From: Bradyrhizobium cenepequi
GTDB taxonomy: Bacteria; Pseudomonadota; Alphaproteobacteria; Rhizobiales; Xanthobacteraceae
Length of the DNA: 64,000 bases
Direction of reading: 5' to 3'
Assembly: GCF_020329485.1 (NCBI RefSeq)
Contig: NZ_JAGKJI010000039.1
Span: 1-64,000 of the forward strand
Below the pieces are notes generated by a model. The model made no database searches, was not told the origin of the DNA, and was given only the letters and a program-made list of their open reading frames with translations. Positions 34,294 through 41,884 of the stretch are shown piece after piece (position 1 is the first letter of the stretch; each line of letters starts with the position of its first letter). Position numbers and translations under genes: made by a program.

Positions 34294-35283
34294 TCAGGCC
34301 ACCAGCTTGGCGAACAGGTCTGCGTCGACATTGCCCCCGGAGAGAACGATGACGACGTTCTTTCCCTTGGCGTCGATGCGGCCGGCGAGCAGGGCGGCAA
34401 GACCAACAGCGCCGCCGGGCTCGACCACCAGCTTCAACTCGCGATAGGCGAACGCGACAGCGGCGGCGACTTCCTCATCGGAGGCCGACACGCCGCGCGC
34501 GAGCAGCTTGCTGTTGATCGCGAAGGTCAACTCGCCCGGCATCGCGGCCATCAGCGCGTCGCAGATGGTGCGGGCGGCGGCAGAATGCGGCTCGCGATGT
34601 CCGACCTGCAGCGATAGCGCGTGGTCGTCATAGCCCTTCGGCTCGGCGACGATCACCTGGGCTTGCGGGAATTGGGATTTCACGGCGGTCGCGACGCCCG
34701 CGATCAGTCCGCCGCCGGAGGCCGGCGCCACCACGATGTCGGGCGTAAGCCCAAGCGCGGTCATGTCTTCGGCGATTTCGCGGCCCGCGGTGCCCTGCCC
34801 CGCGATCACGAAGGGATCGTCATAGGGACGCACCAGGGTCGCGCCACGCTTGCTTGCGATGCCATTGGCGATTGCCTCGCGATCCTCGCGGTCGCGGTCA
34901 TAAAGCACGACTTCGGCGCCATAGGACTTGGTACGCTCGCGCTTGGTGGCCGGCGAATCCGCAGGCATCACGATGGTTGCCTGCATGTTGAGGATCTTCG
35001 CCGCCGCGGCCACGCCCTGGGCATGATTGCCGGAGGAGAATGCGACGACCCCGCCGCCGCGCTGTGCCTGCGGGATCGACGACAGCTTGTTGAAGGCGCC
35101 GCGGAACTTGAACGAGCCGGTCCGCTGCAGCATTTCCGGCTTCAGGAAAACCTTGGTCCCGGCGCGCTCGTTGAGGACGGGAAAGGACAGAAGCGGCGTG
35201 CGCACCGCAAACGGCGCGACCACCTTCGCGGCAGCTTCGATATCGGCCGCGGCGACGGGTGGATTTGCGATGATTTCGGTCAT
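34294..35283 (-). CDS. threonine/serine dehydratase, PLP fold type II
   Basis: 329 residues from ATG 35283. The PLP lysine is K59 in RTGSFKFRGAFNKL; the phosphate-binding glycine loop is PASGGGLIAG; SSGNHAQGVA is the substrate loop. There is no ACT regulatory domain, so it resembles catabolic threonine dehydratase or a serine/threonine deaminase or racemase rather than allosteric IlvA. The reaction is probably L-threonine to 2-oxobutyrate plus ammonia. The downstream gene is far (186 bp) and unrelated. Confidence 0.88.
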   Translation of the reverse strand: MTEIIANPPVAAADIEAAAKVVAPFAVRTPLLSFPVLNERAGTKVFLKPEMLQRTGSFKFRGAFNKLSSIPQAQRGGGVVAFSSGNHAQGVAAAAKILNMQATIVMPADSPATKRERTKSYGAEVVLYDRDREDREAIANGIASKRGATLVRPYDDPFVIAGQGTAGREIAEDMTALGLTPDIVVAPASGGGLIAGVATAVKSQFPQAQVIVAEPKGYDDHALSLQVGHREPHSAAARTICDALMAAMPGELTFAINSKLLARGVSASDEEVAAAVAFAYRELKLVVEPGGAVGLAALLAGRIDAKGKNVVIVLSGGNVDADLFAKLVA

Positions 35284-35345
35284 CCGCGATTTGTAACGCG
35301 GCCGCGGACAGGCCGGCAAGACGCTTCTATGTGATGGGATTTCCT

Positions 35346-35471
35346 TCACCTCCCCCGCTTGCGGGGGAGGTCGGCGCGAAGCGCCGGGTGGGGGGCTTTC
35401 TCCCCTCAATGGACAGCGTGACTCGCGGAGAGACCCCCACCCCCGCCCTCCCCCGCAAGCGGGAGAGGGAG
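35346..35471. repeat. composite nested inverted repeat, copy A
   Basis: An outer palindrome with CCCCCGCTTGCGGGGGAGG at one end and CTCCCCCGCAAGCGGGAGAGG at the other, an inner GGGTGGGGG/CCCCCACCC pair and a short spacer with CGCGGAGAGA. The same design recurs at 38543-38693 and 41175-41300. It lies between the threonine dehydratase and glycosyltransferase genes. Confidence 0.85.
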
Positions 35472-35472
35472 C

Positions 35473-36543
35473 TCACGCCGCGAAATGCGGGTCCTCGGCC
35501 ACGAATTCGGCCGCCTCGCTCTCTGGCGCCGATTCAGGCTCGACTGGCCGGAGATTGAGGGCGTGGTCGATAAAGACGCGCGCCGAGGCTTGCCAGGTGT
35601 GGCGCGCCGCGAAGTCGACGCAGGCCCGCGCCGGGATGCTGAGCGCCTCCAGGCAGGCCCCGCGGAGATCGTCCTTCAACACGCCCACCGGCGCGTTGCC
35701 GATCACGTCACGCGGACCGACCACCGGGAAAGCGGCGACTGGCAGGCCGCTGGCCAGCGCCTCCAGCAGCACCAGGCCGAAGGTGTCAGTCTTGCTCGGG
35801 AAGACGAACACGTCGGCGGCGGCATAAATGCGCGCCAGTTCCTCGCCGTGCCGCGCGCCCAGGAAAACGGCATCACGATATTTCCGCTCCAGTCCCGGCC
35901 GCGCCGGCCCGTCTCCGACAACGACCTTGGTGCCGGGCAGATCGAGGTCGAGGAAGGCTTCCAGATTCTTCTCGACTGCCACCCGTCCGACGCTCAGGAA
36001 AACCGGCGCCGGAAGACACAGGTCGGCATGGCGCGGATGGAACAGCGCAGTATCGACGCCGCGCGACCACAGCACCACGTTGCGAAAACCGCGCGAGCGC
36101 AGTTCCGCGGCGAGCGCCGGCGTCGCCGCCATCACTGCCTGGCTCGGCCGGTGGAACCAGCGCAACAGCCGCCAGATCCAGCTCTCCGGGATTGGCGAGC
36201 GTGCCGCGACGTAGTCGGGAAAACGGGTGTGAAAGCTCGTGGTGAACGGCAGGCCGCGCTTGCGGCAATAGCGGCGCACCAACAGCCCGATCGGCCCCTC
36301 GGTGGCGATGTGGATGCTGTCAGGCTTGTCCTGCTCGATCAGCGCTGCAATCGCGGCCGGATGCGGCAACGCCAGCCTGAGGTCGCGATAGCTCGGCATC
36401 GCGAAGGTGCGGAACGATTGCGGTGTGAGAAAAGCGATCTCAACGCCGAGGCCCTTTGCCGCCTCTGCCATCATGGTCAGCGTCCGAACGACCCCATTGA
36501 CCTGGGGATGCCATGCATCGGTCGCGACCAGGATTCTTGTCAT
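35473..36543 (-). CDS. GT4 glycosyltransferase, candidate Agt-like glycolipid synthase
   Basis: 356 residues from ATG 36543, which overlaps the stop of the upstream phosphoesterase gene (ATGA). It has a GT-B fold: an N-terminal domain with ILVATDAWHPQVNGVVRTL and IHIATEGPIGLLVRRY, then a C-terminal nucleotide-sugar domain with PVFLSVGRVAVEKNLEAFL and the E-x7-E motif FPSKTDTFGLVLLEALASGLPV. GT4 enzymes of this type (including Agrobacterium Agt) transfer sugar or uronic acid onto diacylglycerol. Sharing a tight operon with a PlcP-like phosphoesterase suggests it uses the diacylglycerol released from phospholipids. This is inference; polysaccharide transfer is the alternative. A basic-to-acidic tail ends the protein. 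Confidence 0.75.
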   Translation of the reverse strand: MTRILVATDAWHPQVNGVVRTLTMMAEAAKGLGVEIAFLTPQSFRTFAMPSYRDLRLALPHPAAIAALIEQDKPDSIHIATEGPIGLLVRRYCRKRGLPFTTSFHTRFPDYVAARSPIPESWIWRLLRWFHRPSQAVMAATPALAAELRSRGFRNVVLWSRGVDTALFHPRHADLCLPAPVFLSVGRVAVEKNLEAFLDLDLPGTKVVVGDGPARPGLERKYRDAVFLGARHGEELARIYAAADVFVFPSKTDTFGLVLLEALASGLPVAAFPVVGPRDVIGNAPVGVLKDDLRGACLEALSIPARACVDFAARHTWQASARVFIDHALNLRPVEPESAPESEAAEFVAEDPHFAA

Positions 36544-37352
36544 GCAGCGCGCGCCGTGACCCGTGGCACCGGTGCGATGCGCCGGGCCGGATCCGTCCAC
36601 GTGATGATCTCGAAGCGGCCGTCCTCATGCTCGGCGAGCGCGGTGCAGCTCTCCACCCAGTCGCCGCAATTCATGTAGCGGATGCCGTGCTCGTCGCGGA
36701 TGGTCGCATAGTGAATGTGGCCGCAGATCACGCCGTCGCAGCCATGGCGACGCGCTTCGCTCGCGAGCGTGGTTTCGAACGCGCCGATATAGTTGACCGC
36801 CTTCTTGACCTTCAGCTTCGCCCACTGCGACAGCGACCAATAGGGCACGCCGAACATGCGGCGGAAGAAGTTGACGAAGCGATTCATCTGGATCGCGAAG
36901 TCGTAGGCCTTGTCGCCGAGATGAGCGAGCCAGCGCGCATTCTGCACCACGAGATCGAAGATATCGCCGTGGATCACGAGATAGCGCTTGCCGTCGACGC
37001 CGGTGTGGATGGTGTTCTCCATTACGTCGATGCCGCCGAAATGCGTGCCGTAGTATTTGCGCAGGAACTCGTCGTGATTGCCGGGGATGTAGATGACCTT
37101 GGCACCCTTGCGTGCCTTGCGCAGCATCTTCTGCACGAAGTCGTTGTGGGTCTGGGGCCAGTACCAGCTCGACTTCAGTGCCCAACCGTCGACGATATCG
37201 CCAACCAGGTAGATCGTGTCGGCGTCGTGAGAGCGCAGGAAATCCAGCAATCGGTCGGCTTGCGACCCACGGGCTCCGAGATGGACATCGGAGATAAACA
37301 ACGTGCGAAAGCGCCGCTCGGGGCTCTCTTCACTGAAAGAGTCGCTTCCCAT
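36540..37352 (-). CDS. LpxH-like metallophosphoesterase, candidate phospholipase C PlcP
   Basis: 270 residues from ATG 37352. The metal site is complete: D22/H24 in FISDVHLGARG, GDIVDGW, GNHDEFLRKYYG, VIHGDIFD and CGHIHYATIRD. Automatic annotation would call it UDP-2,3-diacylglucosamine diphosphatase (LpxH), but alphaproteobacteria normally use LpxI for that step, and Sinorhizobium PlcP, a phosphate-starvation phospholipase C, belongs to this same fold. The downstream GT4 gene and the candidate Pho box 24 bp upstream support PlcP: cleavage of phosphatidylcholine or similar lipids to diacylglycerol. The leader would be very short. Confidence 0.72.
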   Translation of the reverse strand: MGSDSFSEESPERRFRTLFISDVHLGARGSQADRLLDFLRSHDADTIYLVGDIVDGWALKSSWYWPQTHNDFVQKMLRKARKGAKVIYIPGNHDEFLRKYYGTHFGGIDVMENTIHTGVDGKRYLVIHGDIFDLVVQNARWLAHLGDKAYDFAIQMNRFVNFFRRMFGVPYWSLSQWAKLKVKKAVNYIGAFETTLASEARRHGCDGVICGHIHYATIRDEHGIRYMNCGDWVESCTALAEHEDGRFEIITWTDPARRIAPVPRVTARAA

Positions 37353-37375
37353 ACCTGTGCACCTAACAAATCCCT

Positions 37376-37393
37376 GTGACAGGGCGATGACGA
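37376..37393 (-). promoter_or_regulatory. candidate Pho box
   Basis: On the minus strand TCGTCATCGCCCTGTCAC reads as two heptamers 11 bp apart; compared with CTGTCAT-N4-CTGTCAC the second matches fully and the first in five of seven (12 of 14). The spacer is GC-rich instead of AT-rich. It is 24-41 bp upstream of the phosphoesterase start, where PhoB would replace the -35 element. Confidence 0.5.
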
Positions 37394-37510
37394 TTCGTCG
37401 CAGCCAACGGTCCCACCAGAATCAGCGATGCGCCCTTCTGAGATGCGGATAACAGCGCGATGCGACAATCAGGCGACACCAGGGACCGTGGATCTACGGA
37501 ACGCATCTCA

Positions 37511-37639
37511 ACGTCGTCTCGGGCTTGACCCGGGACCCCACAACCACAGGATGCGGTGGTGAGAGTCAGACGTCGGCTCAGCTTCACTTCAAATAACCGT
37601 TCGTGGTTATGGGGCGCGGCTCAAGGCCGGGACGACGTC
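37511..37639. repeat. dispersed inverted repeat
   Basis: ACGTCGTCTCGGGCTTGACC at one end pairs imperfectly with GGCCGGGACGACGT at the other, and CACAACCACAGG with CGTGGTTATGGGG inside. This type of element is frequent in Bradyrhizobium intergenic DNA. Confidence 0.65.
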
Positions 37640-37661
37640 GAAATCAATCTTGGGACGTCGT

Positions 37662-38462
37662 CTAATAAAACCTGTGAAAATGATGCACCGGCCCGTGACC
37701 ATGGCCGACGGTGAAACGATCGGCGGCTTCGATCGCGGCGCTGATCCAGCGCTTCGCGTTGCGCACCGCTGACGCCATGTCCTCGCCCTTGGCAAGCTCG
37801 GCTGCGATCGCCGAGGACAATGAGCAGCCGGTGCCATGGGTGTTTGCGGTATTGATGCGCGGCGCTGAGAGCACGATCGTAGAATCGGCAGCGACGAGAT
37901 AGTCGGTGCTCTCGCTGCCCTGCCCGTGCCCGCCCTTGATCAGCACCGCCTGACAGCCGAGCGCAAGCAGCCGCCTGCCCTGGCGCTCGATGGCGGCTTC
38001 ATCTGAGGCCATCGATTCGTCGAGCAGTGCTGCGGCTTCCGGCAGGTTCGGGGTGATCAACGAGGCAAGCGGGATCAGTTTCGTGCGTAGCGCATCGACC
38101 GCTTCCGCGGCAAGCAGGCGATCGCCCGACGTTGCAACCATCACCGGGTCGAACACGACGTACTTCGGCGACCAGCGCTTGAGCCCGGTCGCGATCGCAT
38201 CGATGATCGAGAGCTCCGCCACCATGCCGATCTTGACCGCGCCGACAGCGAGATCCGAGAACACCGCATCGATCTGCGCGGTGACGAACTCGGCCGGCAC
38301 CTGATGGATGCCACGCACACCCATCGTGTTCTGGGCGGTCAGCGCCGTGATGACGGACGCGCCGTAGACGCCGAGCGCGGCAAAGGTCTTCAAATCCGCC
38401 TGGATGCCAGCGCCACCAGAGGAATCCGAACCGGCAATGGTAAGCGCGATCGGCGTCGTCAT
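37662..38462 (-). CDS. thiD: hydroxymethylpyrimidine/phosphomethylpyrimidine kinase
   Basis: 266 residues from ATG 38462; a longer frame to 38633 covers the dispersed repeat and is rejected. It is a ribokinase-like kinase that phosphorylates HMP and HMP-phosphate in thiamine synthesis. Motifs: ALTIAGSDSSGGAGIQADLKTF at the start, VKIGM, FDPVM, LITPNLPEA, the anion-hole motif NTHGTGCSLSSAI with the catalytic residues, and VLIKGGH. It has the usual length. No thi-box or TPP riboswitch was recognised upstream. Confidence 0.92.
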   Translation of the reverse strand: MTTPIALTIAGSDSSGGAGIQADLKTFAALGVYGASVITALTAQNTMGVRGIHQVPAEFVTAQIDAVFSDLAVGAVKIGMVAELSIIDAIATGLKRWSPKYVVFDPVMVATSGDRLLAAEAVDALRTKLIPLASLITPNLPEAAALLDESMASDEAAIERQGRRLLALGCQAVLIKGGHGQGSESTDYLVAADSTIVLSAPRINTANTHGTGCSLSSAIAAELAKGEDMASAVRNAKRWISAAIEAADRFTVGHGHGPVHHFHRFY

Positions 38463-38542
38463 CGAGGAGCTACCGCGCAGTAGACGATCATGGGTTGTCC
38501 TGAAGTTTGATGATCTCTTCTCGAATCGAGCGGCGACCTCGA

Positions 38543-38693
38543 CTTCACCTCGCTCCGCTTGCGGGGAGAGGTCGAAATTCAAGCGGAGCTTGAATTTCGG
38601 GTGAGGGGGAGCCTCCGCGAGTCCGTCTGTCACCGCGTCCGCGGAGAGAGCCCCTCACCCCAACCCTCTCCCCGTAAGAACGGCGAGAGGGAG
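38543..38693. repeat. composite nested inverted repeat, copy B
   Basis: CACCTCGCTCCGCTTGCGGG and GAGAGG at one end mirror CCCTCTCCCCGTAAGAACGG and CGAGAGGG at the other, with inner CGGGTGAGGGGGAG / CCCCTCACCC and the spacer CTCCGCGAG...CGCGGAGAG. It fills most of the 334-bp gap between thiD and the RAM-domain gene. Confidence 0.85.
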
Positions 38694-38796
38694 AAATCTT
38701 GCTTTAGCGCCGCCGGCCAAAGTCGGCAAGCTGGCTTGCCATCGCACCCCGAATTTGGCTCTATGGGCTGGCTACCCTGCCCCGGAGACAATAGCG

Positions 38797-39042
38797 ATGG
38801 TTCCCTTCTTCATCCAGATCAAGTGCAAGCTCGGCCAGTCCTACGCCGTCGCCAATGCGCTGGCGGAAGCCGAGATCGCTTCCGAGATCTACTCCACCGC
38901 GGGCGATTACGATCTCCTGGTGAAGTTCTACGTCGACAAGGACACCGACATCGGCCATTTCGTCAACGAGAAGGTGCAGGTCATCCCGGGCATCCAGGAC
39001 ACCCATACCATCATCACCTTCAAGGCGTTCGGGGCCACCTAG
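38797..39042 (+). CDS. stand-alone Lrp/AsnC ligand-binding (RAM) domain protein
   Basis: 81 residues from ATG 38797, preceded by CCGGAGA. Only the alpha-beta RAM domain is present (FFIQIKCKLGQSYAVANALAEA, ASEIYSTAGDYDLLVKFYV, GHFVNEKVQVIPGIQDTHTIITFKAF), with no helix-turn-helix. Stand-alone RAM proteins form oligomers that bind amino acids and may act as effectors on full-length Lrp regulators. The ligand and partner are unknown. Confidence 0.88.
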   Translation: MVPFFIQIKCKLGQSYAVANALAEAEIASEIYSTAGDYDLLVKFYVDKDTDIGHFVNEKVQVIPGIQDTHTIITFKAFGAT

Positions 39043-39111
39043 TTCGGTCTTGAAAAATGAATTCGGTTACCGATCGATTGCGGGCCATGCGAGAGCCGGA
39101 AGGACCCGTCA

Positions 39112-39537
39112 ATGAAGGGCCCGCCGAACGAACGGAATCCGCGCGGTGGCTCGGCTTTTCGAGCCATTCAAGCGATTGACTATACGGTCATTTTTGCCCG
39201 TGACATGGTAGCGATGCGTGACTTCTACGAACGCGTCCTTGGCTTTCCGCTGCTACGAGAGCTTTCTCCACGTTGGATCGAATATCGGATAGGCAACAAT
39301 ACCCTGGCCTTGGCTAAGCCGAGCCGAACCGCGGCAGATGCCCCCACGCCGAATGGCAGCGCCTCGCTTCAACTGGCCTTCAAGGTCTCCGCTGCCGAGG
39401 TTGATCAGTGCGCCGACGAACTCGTGCGGCAGGGCGTCACGCTGCTCTCCCCGCCTACTGACCAGGTCTTTGGACATCGCACACTGTTCTTCCGTGATCC
39501 AGATGGAAATCTGCTCGAAGTGTTTGCGGACGTCTAG
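39112..39537 (+). CDS. VOC family (glyoxalase/dioxygenase-like) protein
   Basis: 141 residues with a single vicinal-oxygen-chelate fold of two beta-alpha-beta modules: IDYTVIFARDMVAMRDFYERVLGF, IEYRIGNNTLALAKP, LQLAFKVSAAEVDQCADELV, and GHRTLFFRDPDGNLLEVFAD. The C-terminal Glu in NLLEVF and a histidine in GHRT are in places that bind metal in this family. The N-terminal 15 residues are extra. The substrate is unknown. Confidence 0.85.
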   Translation: MKGPPNERNPRGGSAFRAIQAIDYTVIFARDMVAMRDFYERVLGFPLLRELSPRWIEYRIGNNTLALAKPSRTAADAPTPNGSASLQLAFKVSAAEVDQCADELVRQGVTLLSPPTDQVFGHRTLFFRDPDGNLLEVFADV

Positions 39538-39574
39538 TTGTTGTTGGGCCGACCGGATACTAAGAGTTTTGACG

Positions 39575-40507
39575 CTAACCTGATCCGGCGGCTTTCCGCT
39601 TTGGCCGCGTGGGACCCTCGACCGGCGCCAGCGATTTGAGATAATCCGCCATCGCGGCGCGGTCGTCATCCGACAATTGCGACGTGTTCTTGATCACGCG
39701 CGCCATCAACCCGCTGGCGCTGTCGCCCTCCGGCAGTTCGCCGGTCTTCAGGAAATAAGCAAAATCCTTCACGCTCCAGTCTCCGAGATTCTTTTGCGTG
39801 ATGTTGGGCACCCAACCCTTGCCTTCCGGGTTCGGTCCGCCGGCAAAGCGCTGCGCGCTTATGATGCCGCCCAGGAAATTGCGCGGACTGTGGCATTCCG
39901 CGCAATGGCCGAAACTGTTCACGAGATAGGCTCCGCGATTCCATTGCGCGGAGCGCGTCGGATCGGGCGTGAACGGCTTGCCGTCCATGAACAGGAATTT
40001 CCAAACGCCGATATTGCGGCGGATGTTGAAGGGAAACGGCACGTCGTGATCGCGCACCTTGCCGGCGACCGGCGGCAGTGTCTTGATGAAGGCGAAGAGA
40101 TCGCGGACATCCTCGATCTTCCCATGCCGGTAGGACGTGTAGGGAAACGCCGGGAAGAAGTGAGTGTCGTCCGGCGAAGTCCCTTTCATGACCGCAGTGA
40201 CGAAATCGGCCTCGCTCCATCGGCCGATGCCGTCATTGGGATCGGGCGAGATGTTCGGCACATAGAACGTGCCGAACGGTGACGGGATCGCGAGCCCGCC
40301 GCCGAGCCGGGTGCGATCGGGCTGGTCGGGCACGGCATGGCAGGACGAGCATCCGCCCGCGTTGAAGACTCTTGCGCCGTTGCCGATGTCAGGCTGATAG
40401 GCGGGCAGCAAACTGGCGGCGATGGTCTCAGGTGTGGTCAACCGCCAATAGACGCCGCCGGCGACAATGCCGGCGAGGATGACTGCAGGGACTATTCGTC
40501 GCAACAT
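39575..40507 (-). CDS. diheme cytochrome c (alcohol-dehydrogenase type subunit)
   Basis: 310 residues. An N-terminal membrane anchor or signal (VPAVILAGIVAGGVYW) is followed by two c-type domains: heme 1 by C53-x2-C56-H57 (CSSCH) and heme 2 by C202-x2-C205-H206 (CAECH). Candidate axial methionines include those in AVMKGTSP and SGLMARVI. It resembles the cytochrome subunits of membrane dehydrogenases that pass electrons to the respiratory chain, but such proteins usually have three hemes; here two are seen and no dehydrogenase is adjacent. Confidence 0.87.
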   Translation of the reverse strand: MLRRIVPAVILAGIVAGGVYWRLTTPETIAASLLPAYQPDIGNGARVFNAGGCSSCHAVPDQPDRTRLGGGLAIPSPFGTFYVPNISPDPNDGIGRWSEADFVTAVMKGTSPDDTHFFPAFPYTSYRHGKIEDVRDLFAFIKTLPPVAGKVRDHDVPFPFNIRRNIGVWKFLFMDGKPFTPDPTRSAQWNRGAYLVNSFGHCAECHSPRNFLGGIISAQRFAGGPNPEGKGWVPNITQKNLGDWSVKDFAYFLKTGELPEGDSASGLMARVIKNTSQLSDDDRAAMADYLKSLAPVEGPTRPKRKAAGSG

Positions 40508-40660
40508 GGTCCGACCCGTGATTGACTGCGGCCAATATGGTGAGAATTTTGCTCATGCGCTTGCTCGAAATTTTTCGTGCTCGCAGCGATCTTGGGAATA
40601 AAACGAACAGGCCGTTGTTTTGAGGTCGACACTCAGCCGACGCCAACAGGGAGAAACACC

Positions 40661-41083
40661 ATGCCGAACAAGACCATGCTTGCCACGCTCGCGCTCGGAG
40701 CCGCCGTCGTGTTTGCGGGTCCTGCTTTCGCAGATAAGTACAAGGCGACGTTGGACGGCAAATCGGAAGTGCCGTCGAACAACAGCAGCGGAACCGGCAC
40801 CGCCGACATCGATTATGATCCCGCGACCAAGAAGCTGAGCTGGAAGGTGACCTATTCCGGGCTTTCCGGTCCCGCCACTGCGGCACATTTCCACGGTCCC
40901 GCCGAAGCGGGCAAGAATGCCGGCGTCGCGGTGCCGATCCCGAATATCGCCACGAGCCCCGCCGAAGGCAGCGCCACGCTGACCGATGCGCAGGCCGCCG
41001 ATCTCCTCGCTGGCAAATACTACGTGAACGTCCACACCGCGGCCAATCCAGGCGGCGAAATCCGCGGGCAGGTTGTGAAGTAA
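40661..41083 (+). CDS. exported CHRD domain protein
   Basis: 140 residues from ATG 40661, with AGGGAGAAA upstream. A signal peptide (MLATLALGAAVVFAGPAFA, cleavage near residue 22) precedes a CHRD domain: YKATLDGKSEVPSNNSSGTGTADI, AAHFHGPAEAGKNAG, LLAGKYYVNVHTAANPGGEIRGQV. The conserved histidines of the domain (AAHFHG, NVHTAANPGGEIRG) are present and may bind metal. CHRD proteins are beta-sheet, secreted and of unknown biochemical role in bacteria. A terminator follows. Confidence 0.88.
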   Translation: MPNKTMLATLALGAAVVFAGPAFADKYKATLDGKSEVPSNNSSGTGTADIDYDPATKKLSWKVTYSGLSGPATAAHFHGPAEAGKNAGVAVPIPNIATSPAEGSATLTDAQAADLLAGKYYVNVHTAANPGGEIRGQVVK

Positions 41084-41109
41084 GCCGGCCACAGACCACG
41101 CACTGGTGG

Positions 41110-41138
41110 AGGCGGATGCGACGGCGTCCGCCTTTCTT
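41110..41138 (+). terminator. terminator after the CHRD gene
   Basis: AGGCGGATGC (41110-41119) pairs with GCGTCCGCCT (41124-41133), one G-T pair, loop GACG, followed by TTCTT. Confidence 0.75.
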
Positions 41139-41174
41139 GCTTCGCGATCACGTGGCGATTTCGACAAAGCTGAA

Positions 41175-41300
41175 CTCCCTCTCTCGCTTGCGGGAGAGGG
41201 TCGGGGTGAGGGTGCCTCCGCGATGGCACTTTCCGCGGGGAGAGAGCCCTCACCCGCTGCGCTTCGCGCCGCGACCTCTCCCGCAAGCGGGAGAGGTGAA
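41175..41300. repeat. composite nested inverted repeat, copy C
   Basis: CTCCCTCTCTCGCTTGCGGG at one end pairs with CCTCTCCCGCAAGCGGGAGAGG at the other, with inner CGGGGTGAGGG/CCCTCACCCG and the spacer CCTCCGCGA...CCGCGGGGAGAGAG. Same layout as 35346 and 38543. It is in the gap between the CHRD and cytochrome c' genes. Confidence 0.85.
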
Positions 41301-41318
41301 GTGAACGCGCGCGCCGCA

Positions 41319-41768
41319 TCACTTCAATTTGACACGATAGGTGTCATGGCACGCGCCGCAGCGATCGTTGATCGTGGTGTAGGCCACCTTCAACTGATCG
41401 AGATTCTTGACCTTGCCCTTGAAGTCGCCGATCGCCTTGGCGACCGGCGGGATCTTGGAATCGAAATCGGCCTTGTTCTGCCAGATCTTCGGCGACGCGG
41501 CGTAGGTCGCGTCCTTCACGTGTTCCTTGGGGTCGGTGGTAAAGACGTTCGCGATCTTTGAGACATCTGTTTCGAGATCGGCGAGCGCTGTATCGACCGC
41601 CTTCTGGTCGTAAGGGATATCGCCCTTCACCATTTTCCCGATCACGTTGTACATGCTCTTCGCCTGCGCCCGCATCAGTTTTTGCTGTTGAACAGCAACC
41701 TCCTGCTGCGCCATGACGGCGCTCGCACCGAGCAGCACGCCGCACGCCACCATAATCATCCGCTTCAT
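41319..41768 (-). CDS. class II c-type cytochrome (cytochrome c'/c-556)
   Basis: 149 residues with a signal peptide (MIMVACGVLLGASAVMAQ, cleavage near residue 20). The mature part is a four-helix bundle with the heme attached at the C-terminus by C137-x2-C140-H141 (RCGACHDTYRVKLK), which is diagnostic for class II cytochromes. These bind NO or CO or act as minor electron carriers in the periplasm. The candidate sixth ligand is the methionine in LMRAQAKSMY near residue 32. The gene is monocistronic. Confidence 0.9.
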   Translation of the reverse strand: MKRMIMVACGVLLGASAVMAQQEVAVQQQKLMRAQAKSMYNVIGKMVKGDIPYDQKAVDTALADLETDVSKIANVFTTDPKEHVKDATYAASPKIWQNKADFDSKIPPVAKAIGDFKGKVKNLDQLKVAYTTINDRCGACHDTYRVKLK

Positions 41769-41884
41769 CGGCGAATTCTCCTTTTCGTGAAGTCTTGCCG
41801 GACGCCGCCGCGCGCGCTTTGCGCCCGCAACCTCTCCAGTAGAACCCGTGCGCGGGGATTTATTCCCGCGCTACGAGATCGTCA

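Larger units (their letters stand above)
37353..37661. other. intergenic region with Pho box and dispersed repeat
   Basis: A 309-bp gap between thiD and the phosphoesterase operon. It holds the candidate Pho box (37376-37393) and an inverted repeat (37511-37639). No gene is seen. Confidence 0.5.

Noticed and set aside
36540..37352. Plain lipid A enzyme LpxH
   Set aside because: Not excluded by motifs, but operon partner, Pho box and the usual LpxI in this class favour a phospholipase C; kept only as an alternative.
40590..40660. EcfG-like promoter before the CHRD gene
   Set aside because: GGAAT is followed by CGTT after only about 13 bases, too short and with a mismatch.
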